A DNA stretch of 64,000 bases from Robertkochia aurantiaca (GCF_020166495.1 NZ_JAINZS010000006.1:186001-250000); one strand, 5' to 3'; counted from the first letter of the stretch, positions 51,348 through 60,805 are shown. Notes: generated by a model not told the origin, from the sequence alone. Numbers and translations: made by a program.

Positions 51348-52636
51348 TACGGTATCTAATCATCATGTTGAGCTGCCAGCTGCTTTTTCTGCTGGTGTAC
51401 GATTTGTGGTTGAAAAAGGAAACTTTTTTTAACTGGAACCGGGTGTATCTGCTGCTTACCCCCTTGATCTCAGTATTTCTGCCATTTATTAAGATGGATG
51501 TCCTGAGAACCACCGCTCCTGAGCCCCTGGTAAAGGCTGTTCCGGTAATTTTTCCGGAGCCGGCCCAGGTGGTTACAGCAACCGTGCCTCAGGCCGATGG
51601 CCTTTCCTTGACGCCTTGGGAATGGCTCCTGCTGTCTGGAGGGATTATTGCATTGGGATTCTTCTTTTACAAGCTCTTTCTGATCTTCAGATTGCGACAG
51701 AAAGGAGTGAAAAGATATTTCAAAGAATACCTGCAGATCGAAGTTGCTGACAGCGAAATTGCATTTTCATTCTTCAGGCAGGTTTTTCTGGGGCAAAGAA
51801 TACTGGAGCGTAGTCATCGCCATATCCTTGATCACGAACTGGTGCATATAAGAGAAGGGCATTCTTGGGATCTCATTTATTTTGAAATATTGCGCATCCT
51901 TTTCTGGTTCAATCCCCTGGTGTATGTGTTCCAGGCCCGCATGACCGAATTACATGAATTCATAGCCGACGAAAAAATGTCGGGCAAGCACAAGAAAGAT
52001 ACCTACGAGCACCTGTTGCAGGAGGTTTTTCATACCCGTGAGATTTCATTCATCAACTCATTTTTTAATCATTCATTAATCAAAAAACGAATAATTATGT
52101 TACATCGATCAAGATCCAATCCGCTCAGAAAATTCAAGTACTTGTTTATTGCACCCCTTGTGCTGGGAATGCTCATGTATACTTCCTGCGAGGGTGAAAA
52201 GCCAGAAATTGAAAATTCTTCTGTCAATGCAGGTGAACACCTGGAAACTTCCGCCGAATCTAAAGGTCCCGGTCCTGCTAAAGATGTCGCTTTTAGCAAG
52301 ATACCCGTTAAACCTGCATTTAAGTCACCCTGTGAAGACGGACAGGAAGCCTTCGCTTGCTTCCGGAGCAAACTCGATGAACATGTAATAGCGACATTCC
52401 GTTATCCCGCTGAAGCCCTGGAAAAAGGTATGCAGGGAAAGGTATATGTTAACTTCCGAATCAATACAGATGGCAGTATAACCGTAATGGAAACACGCGC
52501 AGAGCACGAATTGCTCGCACAGGAAGGTCGCAGAATTATCGAAGCCTTGCCGGAACTTCACCCCGGTGGTGATGAAGATGGAAACCCGGTACCCGTAACC
52601 TTTGCCTACCCTATTATTTTTAAACTTAAAAGCTGA
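51344..52636 (+). CDS. BlaR1-like M56 peptidase with C-terminal TonB-like domain
   Basis: The 430-residue protein has several N-terminal transmembrane helices and the M56 zinc site HELVH (164-168) with a downstream HEFIADE as third-ligand region. After a further hydrophobic segment (near 260-275), a Pro/Glu-rich linker leads to a C-terminal TonB-like domain (about 345-430, RYPAEALEKGMQGKVYVNFR). Bacteroidota often replace the penicillin-sensing domain of BlaR1 with TonB-like modules, so the inducer is not necessarily a beta-lactam. It is translationally coupled to blaI. Confidence 0.92.
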   Translation: MIRYLIIMLSCQLLFLLVYDLWLKKETFFNWNRVYLLLTPLISVFLPFIKMDVLRTTAPEPLVKAVPVIFPEPAQVVTATVPQADGLSLTPWEWLLLSGGIIALGFFFYKLFLIFRLRQKGVKRYFKEYLQIEVADSEIAFSFFRQVFLGQRILERSHRHILDHELVHIREGHSWDLIYFEILRILFWFNPLVYVFQARMTELHEFIADEKMSGKHKKDTYEHLLQEVFHTREISFINSFFNHSLIKKRIIMLHRSRSNPLRKFKYLFIAPLVLGMLMYTSCEGEKPEIENSSVNAGEHLETSAESKGPGPAKDVAFSKIPVKPAFKSPCEDGQEAFACFRSKLDEHVIATFRYPAEALEKGMQGKVYVNFRINTDGSITVMETRAEHELLAQEGRRIIEALPELHPGGDEDGNPVPVTFAYPIIFKLKS

Positions 52637-52669
52637 TGTCTGAAAATCCAATCAAGTAATAGAATCAAT

Positions 52670-53827
52670 ATGTGGAATTCTAAAAATCTCAACAGTATTT
52701 TGCAAAAGGCACTGGGGGTAGGGTTCGTGATTTGTACATTTTCCCTGTATTCTCAAATGGAAGTTCCCGGTTCTAAGGCGGATAGTTTGTTTGAATCAGG
52801 TAATTTCAGCGCAGCTATCAATGCTTATGCCGCTAATAATGATCTGTATTCACAGGAACGAATTGCCAGGGCATATCGCGCCCTCGGCAACTACGGCAAA
52901 GCGACCGATCAGTACGAATACCTGGTCGGAAGATTTCCGGCTAATCTGGAGTTTAAGCATGCTCTTGCATCCCTGCTTTACAAAACAAGGGCTTATGAAA
53001 GATCGGTTGCGGTATATGACTCCCTTTTGCTTTCAGATACCCTTAATCCCGGACCCTGGTATCAGCACGGACTGGCTCTTAAAAAAATGCGAAGAGACAG
53101 CATGGCCGGAAAGTCTTTCTTTCGTGCTTATCAGTTGGATAGCAGTCATGTAAAATCAATCATAGAATTGGGTGAGTATTACCTGAAGAGAAGGCAGTTG
53201 GATTCGGCACATTTCTTTGCAGAGAGAGGGCTGGCGATCGCGCCCGAACATGCAGAGCTGCTCAATATCAAAGCTCTTGCCTGGTATAATGATCATCAAT
53301 ATCGTCAGTCCATACCTTACTTTGAGCGGTTAATTGCTTCTAATTATAACGAGTTCTATATAGTCGCTTCTCTGGGGCATGCCTACACTGAAAACTGGCA
53401 GAAGGAAGAAGCCTTTGAATTGTATAAAAAATTTCTTCCTGTTTACAATGACCAGCCTGAGATCTGGTATGCTATTGGTAACTTATACCGGCACGAACGC
53501 AGGGAGCAGGATTCGGCAGATGTATGCTTTCGCAAGGCGATTGAATTAAAGCAAACCGACCTTAGCCGGGAATACGTGGCGCTGGCAGGATTGAAAAGAG
53601 AACAAAACCGGTTATCAGAAGCCTATGAATACTACCAGCAGGCTTTTGAAGATGATTCTGATAATATGTTGATCATGTACAATATCTGTGAGCTCACCGA
53701 TCAACTCTACCGGGATCAGGACATAAAGAAGTCCTGTTATGAGAAGTTTCTGGAGCTTTTCTCTCAGAAGAATTACGGGAGAAGATATGTTAGAAGAGTG
53801 AAGGAGCGTGTGGCCGCACTGGAGTAA
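52670..53827 (+). CDS. Tetratricopeptide repeat protein, probably exported
   Basis: The 385-residue protein has an N-terminal hydrophobic stretch (ALGVGFVICTFSLYSQ) and is then almost wholly TPR-like, about nine helical hairpins from residue 36 to 370 with typical A..Y..LG and Y.KA spacing. TPR arrays serve protein binding. It lies 33 bp behind the blaR1-like gene and is probably the last gene of that operon. The partner is unknown. Confidence 0.85.
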   Translation: MWNSKNLNSILQKALGVGFVICTFSLYSQMEVPGSKADSLFESGNFSAAINAYAANNDLYSQERIARAYRALGNYGKATDQYEYLVGRFPANLEFKHALASLLYKTRAYERSVAVYDSLLLSDTLNPGPWYQHGLALKKMRRDSMAGKSFFRAYQLDSSHVKSIIELGEYYLKRRQLDSAHFFAERGLAIAPEHAELLNIKALAWYNDHQYRQSIPYFERLIASNYNEFYIVASLGHAYTENWQKEEAFELYKKFLPVYNDQPEIWYAIGNLYRHERREQDSADVCFRKAIELKQTDLSREYVALAGLKREQNRLSEAYEYYQQAFEDDSDNMLIMYNICELTDQLYRDQDIKKSCYEKFLELFSQKNYGRRYVRRVKERVAALE

Positions 53828-53883
53828 GATTCTCTTTGTGCCCTTGGCCAAAAAGTCGTATTTTCCCCGCGTAAATCTATGAC

Positions 53884-54360
53884 ATGCAACGATTCGGGGC
53901 TTTACTGTTGCTGCTTACACTGGTCTCCTGCCAGTTCTTCGGTTCCACTGAAACGGCAAAGAAAGAGCTGGTTCAGAAGGAGCTCGAGAGTATGAACTGG
54001 AATGAGGTAGACAGGTATCCCTTGTTCGAAGACTGTGACGAAACGGCCGATAAGGCAGCTCAGCGACAGTGCTTCCAAATGGCCTTTACTTCTCATTTTT
54101 TCTCGACCCTTCAACAGCATCGTATTGAAGTCAGGGGCAATCTGAACGATACGGTTAAGGTTGAGCTGCTGATCGATAAATACGGCAGTATCATTTACCT
54201 CGATTCTGATATTAATGAGAATGTCAAAAAGGAGATTCCCGAATTCGAAGATATGGTTGAACGATCCCTGCAGACGCTTCCGCAGGTGTATCCGGCTTTG
54301 AAACGCGATATTCCGGTGAGTACCAAGGTGGTGCTTCCCATCGTGTTAAAGGTCGATTGA
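53884..54360 (+). CDS. Conserved flavobacterial lipoprotein, TonB-C-like
   Basis: The 158-residue protein has a lipoprotein signal (LTLVSC, Cys16). The mature part resembles a TonB-C-like fold (YPLFEDCDETADKAAQRQCF then VKVELLIDKYGSIIYLDSD and VVLPIVLKVD), with a conserved Cys pair. I do not know its role. It is separated by 56 bp from the TPR gene and precedes ruvC by 75 bp, which has its own promoter. Confidence 0.75.
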   Translation: MQRFGALLLLLTLVSCQFFGSTETAKKELVQKELESMNWNEVDRYPLFEDCDETADKAAQRQCFQMAFTSHFFSTLQQHRIEVRGNLNDTVKVELLIDKYGSIIYLDSDINENVKKEIPEFEDMVERSLQTLPQVYPALKRDIPVSTKVVLPIVLKVD

Positions 54361-54395
54361 TGTCTTATCATTCTGATGAAAGCCTTTTAATTTGA

Positions 54396-54403
54396 TACAT
54401 TTG
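54396..54403 (+). promoter_or_regulatory. -7 promoter box of ruvC
   Basis: TACATTTG matches TAnnTTTG, 32 nt before the TTG start of ruvC. Confidence 0.55.
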
Positions 54404-54435
54404 TCACGGGCAGTAGTGCTCAAAAATCCTTGTTT

Positions 54436-54990
54436 TTGAAAAAAGAAAAGATCATACTAGGGGTCGATCCCGGAACCACCATCATGGGATTCGGATTGCT
54501 GAAATGTACCGGGCAAAAGCTCGAACTGCTGCAGCTCGATGAATTGATCCTGAAAAAATACACCGATCATTACCTGAAGCTCAAAAAGATCTTTGAGCAT
54601 ACCGTGGCGTTGATCGATCAATATAATCCTGATGAACTGGCTATCGAAGCTCCGTTTTTTGGTAAAAACGTACAGTCGATGCTGAAACTTGGCCGGGCGC
54701 AGGGAGTGGCCATGGCGGCAGGGCTCTCCAGGGAGGTCCCTATCACAGAATATTCTCCGAGAAAGATCAAAATGGCCATCACGGGTAACGGAAATGCCAG
54801 TAAAGAACAGGTGGCCAAGATGCTTCAGAACCTGGTGGGTCTTAAAAAACTTCCCAAGAACCTTGACGCTACAGACGGTCTTGCTGTAGCGGTATGTCAT
54901 TTTTATAACAGTGGGAAGCCCAGCAGCGATAAGAACTATACCGGCTGGGCATCTTTTGTGAGCCAGAACCAGTCAAGAATAAAGAAATGA
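54436..54990 (+). CDS. ruvC: Crossover junction endodeoxyribonuclease RuvC
   Basis: The 184-residue protein resolves Holliday junctions. Visible are the catalytic acids in ILGVDPGTTIMGFG, AIEAPFFGKNVQS and DATDGLAVAVCHF. No ATG stands at the expected N terminus; a TTG at 54436 gives MKKEKIILGVDPGT, which fits the family, and a TTG at 54430 is the alternative. The next gene overlaps the stop by 4 nt (ATGA). Confidence 0.94.
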   Translation: MKKEKIILGVDPGTTIMGFGLLKCTGQKLELLQLDELILKKYTDHYLKLKKIFEHTVALIDQYNPDELAIEAPFFGKNVQSMLKLGRAQGVAMAAGLSREVPITEYSPRKIKMAITGNGNASKEQVAKMLQNLVGLKKLPKNLDATDGLAVAVCHFYNSGKPSSDKNYTGWASFVSQNQSRIKK

Positions 54991-55343
54991 CCCGTTTTCA
55001 CCCTCCAAACGATTTCAGCGGTCTGACACAACAGGCTCAAAAAGAGGATCTCTATGCAAAATTGCTGGAACAGCTCAATAAGGATCTGCAATTTGCAAAC
55101 CTGTCGGAGCAGTTTTCTGAAAATACCTCACCCGAAAAGCTTCAAAGAGACTTGCATGAACTGGTCTACCGGCTTATCAGTGAAAAATTCGGGGATTATT
55201 TGAATCTCTTGTATATCATTGATGTTTCAGAGGCTCAGATAAGGTCGCTTGACGGATCAGATGTGGTCAGGTTATCTGAGCAGGTGGCATTTCTGATTTT
55301 AAAAAGAGAGTGGCAGAAGGTGTGGTTTAAAAATAGACTCTGA
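54987..55343 (+). CDS. Hypothetical protein coupled to ruvC
   Basis: The 118-residue protein is mostly helical and charged (EDLYAKLLEQLNKDLQFANL, then LHELVYRLISEKFGDYLNLL, then RLSEQVAFLILKREWQKVWF). No motif is recognised. The ATG overlaps the ruvC stop by 4 nt, so it is translated with RuvC. Its 3' end overlaps the convergent barrel-protein gene by 17 bp. Confidence 0.7.
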   Translation: MTRFHPPNDFSGLTQQAQKEDLYAKLLEQLNKDLQFANLSEQFSENTSPEKLQRDLHELVYRLISEKFGDYLNLLYIIDVSEAQIRSLDGSDVVRLSEQVAFLILKREWQKVWFKNRL

Positions 55344-55860
55344 CAAAAGGCATCAGGGCACTGCCGTAAATACTCCGGGCTTCGTCATAAAGTACATCAT
55401 AGCGCGCTCCAATGGTTACAGGGCCGGTGTTATAACCTGCTCCCAGGAATAGTGCAGGGTACCAGTATTGTTCATCTTCAATGATCAGCCGGTCATCGAA
55501 GCGGCGGTTGACATGAAGTTCTTCAAGTTCGGCAGAGAGCTGTATTTCTCTTATGGGAGAGTACAAGCCGATCAGGGAACCACCTATAACGGTCGAGTTA
55601 TAAAAATCCCGCTCACTGGCATAGGTGAAATTCAAACCCAGTCCGACTGCAAGCTTAGGGTTTACATTATATATGCCACTCGGGGCCAGGGTGGCGCTAA
55701 AGAAGTCATTCCCGAATCCCAGGCCAATATTACCTCCCCAGCTCACATTGCTCCATATAGGATGAGCGTCAGCCTGTTGAGCGCTGGTTTTTGAAAATGG
55801 AAGGCAGGTTAATAGAAGGGTGAGGGAAACGATTATGAGAAAAGAACTTTCTTTTTGCAT
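55327..55860 (-). CDS. Outer-membrane beta-barrel-like protein
   Basis: From the ATG at 55860 the protein has 177 residues with a signal peptide (FSKTSAQQ) and alternating strand-like segments (GNIGLGFGNDFFSATLAPSG, KLAVGLGLNFTYASERDFYN, ALFLGAGYNTGPVTIGARYD) ending in Phe, as in outer-membrane barrels. In flavobacterial annotations such proteins next to sucA are sometimes called alpha-ketoglutarate decarboxylase, which is a carry-over from the neighbour gene. The frame to 56001 was rejected because it overlaps the sucA promoter and start. Confidence 0.8.
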   Translation of the reverse strand: MQKESSFLIIVSLTLLLTCLPFSKTSAQQADAHPIWSNVSWGGNIGLGFGNDFFSATLAPSGIYNVNPKLAVGLGLNFTYASERDFYNSTVIGGSLIGLYSPIREIQLSAELEELHVNRRFDDRLIIEDEQYWYPALFLGAGYNTGPVTIGARYDVLYDEARSIYGSALMPFVRVYF

Positions 55861-55919
55861 AGCTGTCAATATCTTCTTATAAATATAATAAAAGCTCACG
55901 GCGTTTTTCTTAAAAATTG

Positions 55920-55927
55920 TACTTTTG
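55920..55927 (+). promoter_or_regulatory. -7 promoter box of sucA
   Basis: TACTTTTG matches TAnnTTTG, 39 nt before the sucA ATG. Confidence 0.5.
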
Positions 55928-55966
55928 TATAAATTTTGCCCTGTTGTGGGGTAGCTAACAAGAAAC

Positions 55967-58771
55967 ATGGATAAATATTCCTTTTTAAATGCGGCACACA
56001 CCGCTTTTTTTGCGGAGTTATACGACCAGTATTTAATTAGCCCTGATAGTGTTGAACCGAGTTGGAGGGCGTTTTTTCAAGGATTTGATTTCGGGATGGA
56101 GAGTGCTTCATCAAACGGGTATACTGAAAACCACGAGAACGGAACCGTAAGCGTGGAGCTGCCTGAATTGGGCAAGACCGTAGAGATTTCCCAGGATGTT
56201 CTTAAAGAATTCCAGGTGGTGCGTCTTATTGACGGATACCGCAGCAGAGGTCATCTCTTTACCAAGACCAATCCCGTCAGGGAACGAAGACAATATTCGC
56301 CCACTCTTGACAAAGAGAACTTCGGGCTGGAAGATAACGACCTTGATAAAGTGTTCAAAGCCGGGGAGATACTGGGTATTGGGGCTGCCAGTCTCAGAGA
56401 TATCATTTCTCACCTGCAGGCGATCTATTGCGATGCCATCGGAGTGGAGTACATGTATATCAGAGATCCTGAACGCATACAGTGGATACAGGATTGGCTC
56501 AATGTCAACGATAACCACCCCAGATTCTCTGAAGAACAGAAAAAACACATTCTGAGAAAACTTACCGAAGCCGTTTCCTTCGAAGCTTTTCTTCACCGGA
56601 AATATGTCGGGCAAAAACGATTCTCCTTAGAGGGGAACGAATCCCTGATTCCTGCCCTTGACGCGATGGTCGAGCAGGCTGCTGCCAAAGGAGTAAAGCA
56701 GTTTGTCATGGGAATGGCCCACCGTGGTCGTTTGAACGTGCTTACCAATATCTTCGGGAAATCAGCCCGTGATATATTCAGTGAGTTCGAGGGGAAAGAC
56801 TATGAGCAGCCTATTTTCGATGGTGATGTGAAATACCACCTGGGCTGGACCAGTGACCGCGTTACCGATAACGGGAATAAGATAAGTATGAATATTGCGC
56901 CCAACCCTTCTCACCTGGAAACCGTAGGTGCCGTGGTAGAAGGTATCACCCGGGCCAAACAAGATAGAAATCACCCCGAAGATTTTTCAAAAGTATTGCC
57001 GATAGTTGTACACGGTGATGCTGCCATCGCAGGACAGGGCATCGCCTATGAAGTGGTGCAAATGGCCGGGCTGGAAGCATATAAAACCGGAGGTACCATT
57101 CATATAGTGGTTAACAACCAGATCGGTTTTACCACCAATTACCTTGACGGAAGAACGTCGACCTACTGTACAGATGTGGGTAAGGTAACCTTGTCGCCGG
57201 TATTGCATGTGAATGCAGATGATGTGGAGGCTGTGGTGCATGCTGCTACTTTTGCTCTCGAATATCGTATGCGTTATGGACGGGATGTGTTTATCGATCT
57301 GTTGGGATACCGTAAATACGGTCACAATGAAGGAGATGAGCCTCGCTTTACACAGCCTAAACTGTACAAGGCGATAGCCAAACACCAGAACCCAAGAGAT
57401 ATTTATGCCGAGAAGTTGCTGAGCGAAGGAGTTGTTGAAGAGTCTTTCGTGAATCAGATCGAGGCAGACTACAAGGATGTGCTGGAGGAGAATCTTGAAG
57501 ATTCAAGGAAACAGGAGACTACGGTGATCACTCCTTTCATGGCAGATGAGTGGAAAGGCTTTAAAGTGGCGCTCGAAGATGAGATGCTTAAAACCGTAGA
57601 TACGACCTATTCGAAGGAGAAGCTGGATAAGATCGCCGAGGTCATTACCAACCTGCCGTCCGATAAGAAGTTTCTGCGCAAGATAGAGAAGCTGATCGCC
57701 GACAGGCATGAGCAATATTTTGAAAAAGATAAACTCGACTGGGCCATGGGAGAATTGCTGGCCTATGCTACACTGATCGAAGAGGGTTATGATGTTCGAA
57801 TGTCGGGACAGGATGTGGAGAGGGGTACCTTTTCTCACCGTCACGCTGTGATCAAAGTAGAAGATTCTGAAGAGGAGATCGTGCTTCACAACAAGATGGG
57901 TGAGATGCAGAACGGTCACTTCTATATCTATAATTCACTGCTTTCTGAGTACGGAGTAGTAGGATTTGATTATGGGTATGCCATGGCAAGTCCGAATACA
58001 CTCACCATCTGGGAGGCACAGTTCGGAGACTTCAGCAACGGAGCTCAGATCATGATCGATCAGTATATCTCTGCTGCAGAAGATAAATGGAAATTGCAGA
58101 ACGGACTGGTGATGCTTCTGCCGCATGGATACGAAGGGCAGGGTGCAGAGCACTCTTCCGCAAGAATGGAGCGTTACCTGCAGCTGTGTGCGAAAGATAA
58201 TATGTTTGTAGCCGATGTCACCACGCCGGCAAACCTTTTTCATCTCTTCCGCAGACAAATGAAGGCCGCCTACAGAAAGCCGCTCATCGTTTTCACTCCG
58301 AAGAGCTTGCTGAGACACCCTAAAGTGGTTTCGACCGTTAAGGATTTTACCGAAGGAAAGTTCATGGAAGTGATCGACGATCAGGAAGTGAAAGCTTCCA
58401 AAGTGAAGTCGCTGGTGTTCTGTACAGGGAAGTTCTATTATGACCTGCTTGATGCCAGGGAAGAAAAGGAACGCGATGATGTCGCTCTTGTTCGTATCGA
58501 ACAGTTGTTCCCGCTTCCTACACAGCAGATACGTAAGATCATAAAGAAATACAGCAAAGCTGAAGAGGTGGTCTGGGCACAGGAAGAACCCCGTAATATG
58601 GGAGCCTGGAGCTTTTTATTGCTTCATCTGGAGGAGGCGCGATCTTTCAGGGTGGCTTCACGAAGGTTCTATGCCGCACCGGCGGCCGGAAGCGCTACCC
58701 GTTCGAAGAGAAGGCATGAACAGGTGATCGAGTACGTATTTGACAAATCTAAAGACAATATGGTGCGTTGA
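55967..58771 (+). CDS. sucA: 2-oxoglutarate dehydrogenase E1 component
   Basis: The 934-residue thiamine-diphosphate enzyme decarboxylates 2-oxoglutarate and passes the succinyl group to E2 lipoate in the TCA cycle. The N-terminal E1 leader (YSFLNAAHTAFFAELYDQYL), GMAHRGRLNVLTN, HGDAAIAGQGIAYEV and the later GQGAEHSSARMERYLQL are diagnostic. The length is normal, so the enzyme is intact. The E2 gene follows 82 bp later with its own promoter. Confidence 0.97.
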   Translation: MDKYSFLNAAHTAFFAELYDQYLISPDSVEPSWRAFFQGFDFGMESASSNGYTENHENGTVSVELPELGKTVEISQDVLKEFQVVRLIDGYRSRGHLFTKTNPVRERRQYSPTLDKENFGLEDNDLDKVFKAGEILGIGAASLRDIISHLQAIYCDAIGVEYMYIRDPERIQWIQDWLNVNDNHPRFSEEQKKHILRKLTEAVSFEAFLHRKYVGQKRFSLEGNESLIPALDAMVEQAAAKGVKQFVMGMAHRGRLNVLTNIFGKSARDIFSEFEGKDYEQPIFDGDVKYHLGWTSDRVTDNGNKISMNIAPNPSHLETVGAVVEGITRAKQDRNHPEDFSKVLPIVVHGDAAIAGQGIAYEVVQMAGLEAYKTGGTIHIVVNNQIGFTTNYLDGRTSTYCTDVGKVTLSPVLHVNADDVEAVVHAATFALEYRMRYGRDVFIDLLGYRKYGHNEGDEPRFTQPKLYKAIAKHQNPRDIYAEKLLSEGVVEESFVNQIEADYKDVLEENLEDSRKQETTVITPFMADEWKGFKVALEDEMLKTVDTTYSKEKLDKIAEVITNLPSDKKFLRKIEKLIADRHEQYFEKDKLDWAMGELLAYATLIEEGYDVRMSGQDVERGTFSHRHAVIKVEDSEEEIVLHNKMGEMQNGHFYIYNSLLSEYGVVGFDYGYAMASPNTLTIWEAQFGDFSNGAQIMIDQYISAAEDKWKLQNGLVMLLPHGYEGQGAEHSSARMERYLQLCAKDNMFVADVTTPANLFHLFRRQMKAAYRKPLIVFTPKSLLRHPKVVSTVKDFTEGKFMEVIDDQEVKASKVKSLVFCTGKFYYDLLDAREEKERDDVALVRIEQLFPLPTQQIRKIIKKYSKAEEVVWAQEEPRNMGAWSFLLLHLEEARSFRVASRRFYAAPAAGSATRSKRRHEQVIEYVFDKSKDNMVR

Positions 58772-58797
58772 TACCATGCCGATTATAAATATATTTG
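58768..58797 (+). promoter_or_regulatory. Promoter of sucB in the sucA-sucB gap
   Basis: TATATTTG at 58790-58797 matches TAnnTTTG, with TTG at 58768-58770 near the -33 position. It overlaps the last codons of sucA and would give E2 extra transcription. Confidence 0.55.
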
Positions 58798-58853
58798 TAG
58801 AGCTGATAGGAAATCAAACACAACAATAGCATTACCAAACTAAATTAAACACA

Positions 58854-60113
58854 ATGGTTTTAGAAATGAAAGTCCCTTCGCCGGGAGAATCTATCACAGA
58901 AGTAGAAATTGCAGAATGGTTGGTCGCAGACGGAGATTATGTTGAGAAAGACCAGGCCATTGCAGAGGTAGATTCAGATAAGGCGACACTTGAATTGCCT
59001 GCGGAGGCCAGCGGGGTGATCACCCTGAAGGCTGAGGAAGGTGATGCGGTGGCCGTGGGTGAGGTCGTTTGTCTTATCGATACCGATGCCGCAAAGCCAG
59101 AGGGGACCGATAAGGCCGATAAAAAAGATAAAAAGGAAGAGCAGTCTTCTGATAAAAAGGAGGAAAGCAAGAAGGAAGCGCCATCTGAAAAGAAGGAAGA
59201 AAAGAAAACAGAGTCTTCAGACGATAAAAAGACCTACGCTACCGGCTCTGCCAGTCCTGCAGCCCGCAAGATTCTTGCTGAGAAAGATATCGATCCCAGT
59301 GAGGTGAAAGGTTCCGGAAAAGACGGACGTATTACCAAACACGATGCTGAGAACGCGGTTCCTTCCATGGGAACTCCGGGTGGTGGCAGTCGTGGTACCG
59401 AGCGCAAGAAATTATCGATGCTCAGAAGGAAGGTGGCCGAGCGCCTCGTTTCTGCTAAAAATGAGACAGCGATGCTAACTACCTTCAACGAGGTGGATAT
59501 GAGTCCGATTTTTGCCCTCCGAAGCAAGTACAAGGAAGATTTTAAATCAAAGCACGGGGTAAGCCTCGGGTTTATGAGTTTCTTTACAAAGGCAGTGGTG
59601 AGAGCGTTGCAGGAGTACCCTGCGGTGAATTCGATGATCGACGGTAAGGAAATGATCACCTATGATTTCTGTGATATTTCTGTGGCAGTATCAGGACCTA
59701 AAGGCCTGATGGTGCCCGTAATGCGGAATGCTGAGAATCTCAGTTTCAGAGGTATCGAGTCTGAGATCAAGCGCCTGGCAACAAGGGCCAGAGACGGAAA
59801 GATCACGGTTGATGAGATGACCGGAGGTACCTTTACCATTTCGAACGGAGGGGTATTTGGATCAATGCTTTCCACTCCCATTATCAATCCGCCGCAGTCG
59901 GGTATATTAGGTATGCACAATATCGTTGAGCGCCCGGTTGCTGTTGACGGAAAGGTGGAAATAAGGCCGATCATGTATGTAGCCTTGTCTTACGATCACC
60001 GCATCATTGATGGGAAAGAGTCGGTTGGATTTTTAGTGGCAGTAAAAGAAGCTCTCGAGAATCCCGAAGAACTGCTCATGGATAACAATGTTAAGAAAGC
60101 CCTGGAGCTTTAA
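58854..60113 (+). CDS. sucB: Dihydrolipoyllysine succinyltransferase (2-oxoglutarate dehydrogenase E2)
   Basis: The 419-residue protein has one lipoyl domain with the lipoylated Lys43 ([17 protein letters not shown]), a Lys/Glu-rich flexible linker (about 80-125), an E3-binding domain ([20 protein letters not shown]) and a C-terminal acyltransferase domain with the active-site [15 protein letters not shown]. It transfers the succinyl group to CoA. The gene follows sucA; E3 (lipoamide dehydrogenase) must be elsewhere. Confidence 0.96.
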   Translation: MVLEMKVPSPGESITEVEIAEWLVADGDYVEKDQAIAEVDSDKATLELPAEASGVITLKAEEGDAVAVGEVVCLIDTDAAKPEGTDKADKKDKKEEQSSDKKEESKKEAPSEKKEEKKTESSDDKKTYATGSASPAARKILAEKDIDPSEVKGSGKDGRITKHDAENAVPSMGTPGGGSRGTERKKLSMLRRKVAERLVSAKNETAMLTTFNEVDMSPIFALRSKYKEDFKSKHGVSLGFMSFFTKAVVRALQEYPAVNSMIDGKEMITYDFCDISVAVSGPKGLMVPVMRNAENLSFRGIESEIKRLATRARDGKITVDEMTGGTFTISNGGVFGSMLSTPIINPPQSGILGMHNIVERPVAVDGKVEIRPIMYVALSYDHRIIDGKESVGFLVAVKEALENPEELLMDNNVKKALEL

Positions 60114-60137
60114 TCATATCAAAGCAAACTTAATAAG

Positions 60138-60163
60138 CGCCCGGTTTTACCGGGCGTTTTTTT
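60138..60163 (+). terminator. Terminator of sucAB
   Basis: CGCCCGG (60138-60144) pairs with CCGGGCG (60150-60156) around a 5-nt loop and a T run follows to 60163. It lies 24 bp behind the sucB stop. Confidence 0.9.
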
Positions 60164-60164
60164 G

Positions 60165-60284
60165 CTATATGCATTGTACAAAGGCAAACACGGCTATGGC
60201 GAAAGCCATAAAACTCAGTATATACACAACTACTCCCAGCTTTGAGTCGTCAGGGTTGGTGGTGACTTTTTCTTTCTTTCTCAT
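60165..60284 (-). CDS. Small single-span membrane protein, 39 residues
   Basis: On the minus strand the ATG at 60284 opens a 39-codon frame ending with TAG at 60165. It begins MRKKEKVTTNPDDSKLG (basic, then acidic) and then has one clean hydrophobic helix (VVVYILSFMAFAIAVFAFVQ), ending CI. The charge pattern is that of a small single-span membrane protein. It sits right behind the sucAB terminator and fills an otherwise empty gap. No homologue is recalled, so the call rests on the frame and the hydrophobic profile alone. Confidence 0.5.
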   Translation of the reverse strand: MRKKEKVTTNPDDSKLGVVVYILSFMAFAIAVFAFVQCI

Positions 60285-60349
60285 CAGGTTGGTATTGGAC
60301 AAATAAAATTGATGAAAAGACCGGGTGGTTACAAGAGGGTTTTTCCCCT

Positions 60350-60805
60350 TTATTTTTTTCTTTTGGAATTTTTAAGGTAGAGCTTTTTGCCTTTATAGTC
60401 GATGATCGATCGGGATCTTGAGAGGATGTCGGCCCCCAGAATGCCGTGAACGGGCAGGGCGTTATGCATGGTAAGTGCTGCATTGACATGAGTAAGGTCG
60501 AAGAGTACGAACTTTACTTTTTTTCGCTGCCAATCGCCGATCTTAAGGCTGTTCTTTTTCGCGATTTGGGTAACCATATTAGTGGCCCCTGCTCCGGCTG
60601 CTCTGATGTCTGAATCTTCAGCGATGAGGTCGAAATGTTCGATACAATCTCTGCCGATACAGGTGCTGGAAGCCCCGGTGTCGACGATGAAGCGCCCCTG
60701 TATATCATTTATAATAACCTCTACTTCAAAGTGATTGGTATTCGTAAGAGTAAGGGGAACGGCTGTATATCCCTTTTCAAGCAGAAAATTTTTCAGGCTC
60801 GCCAT
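60350..60805 (-). CDS. Retropepsin-like aspartyl protease family protein
   Basis: From the ATG at 60805 the protein has 151 residues with the single aspartic motif FIVDTGASSTCI (Asp42) and the later HGILGADIL, as in clan AA proteases of the retropepsin type, which act as dimers. There is no signal peptide, so it is probably cytoplasmic. The substrate is unknown. A frame to 60826 was rejected because it reaches into the short divergent promoter gap with tatD. Confidence 0.85.
   Translation of the reverse strand: MASLKNFLLEKGYTAVPLTLTNTNHFEVEVIINDIQGRFIVDTGASSTCIGRDCIEHFDLIAEDSDIRAAGAGATNMVTQIAKKNSLKIGDWQRKKVKFVLFDLTHVNAALTMHNALPVHGILGADILSRSRSIIDYKGKKLYLKNSKRKK

Noticed and set aside
55861-56001. 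Extended N terminus of the barrel protein
   Set aside because: It removes the signal peptide from the N terminus and overlaps the sucA promoter and start.
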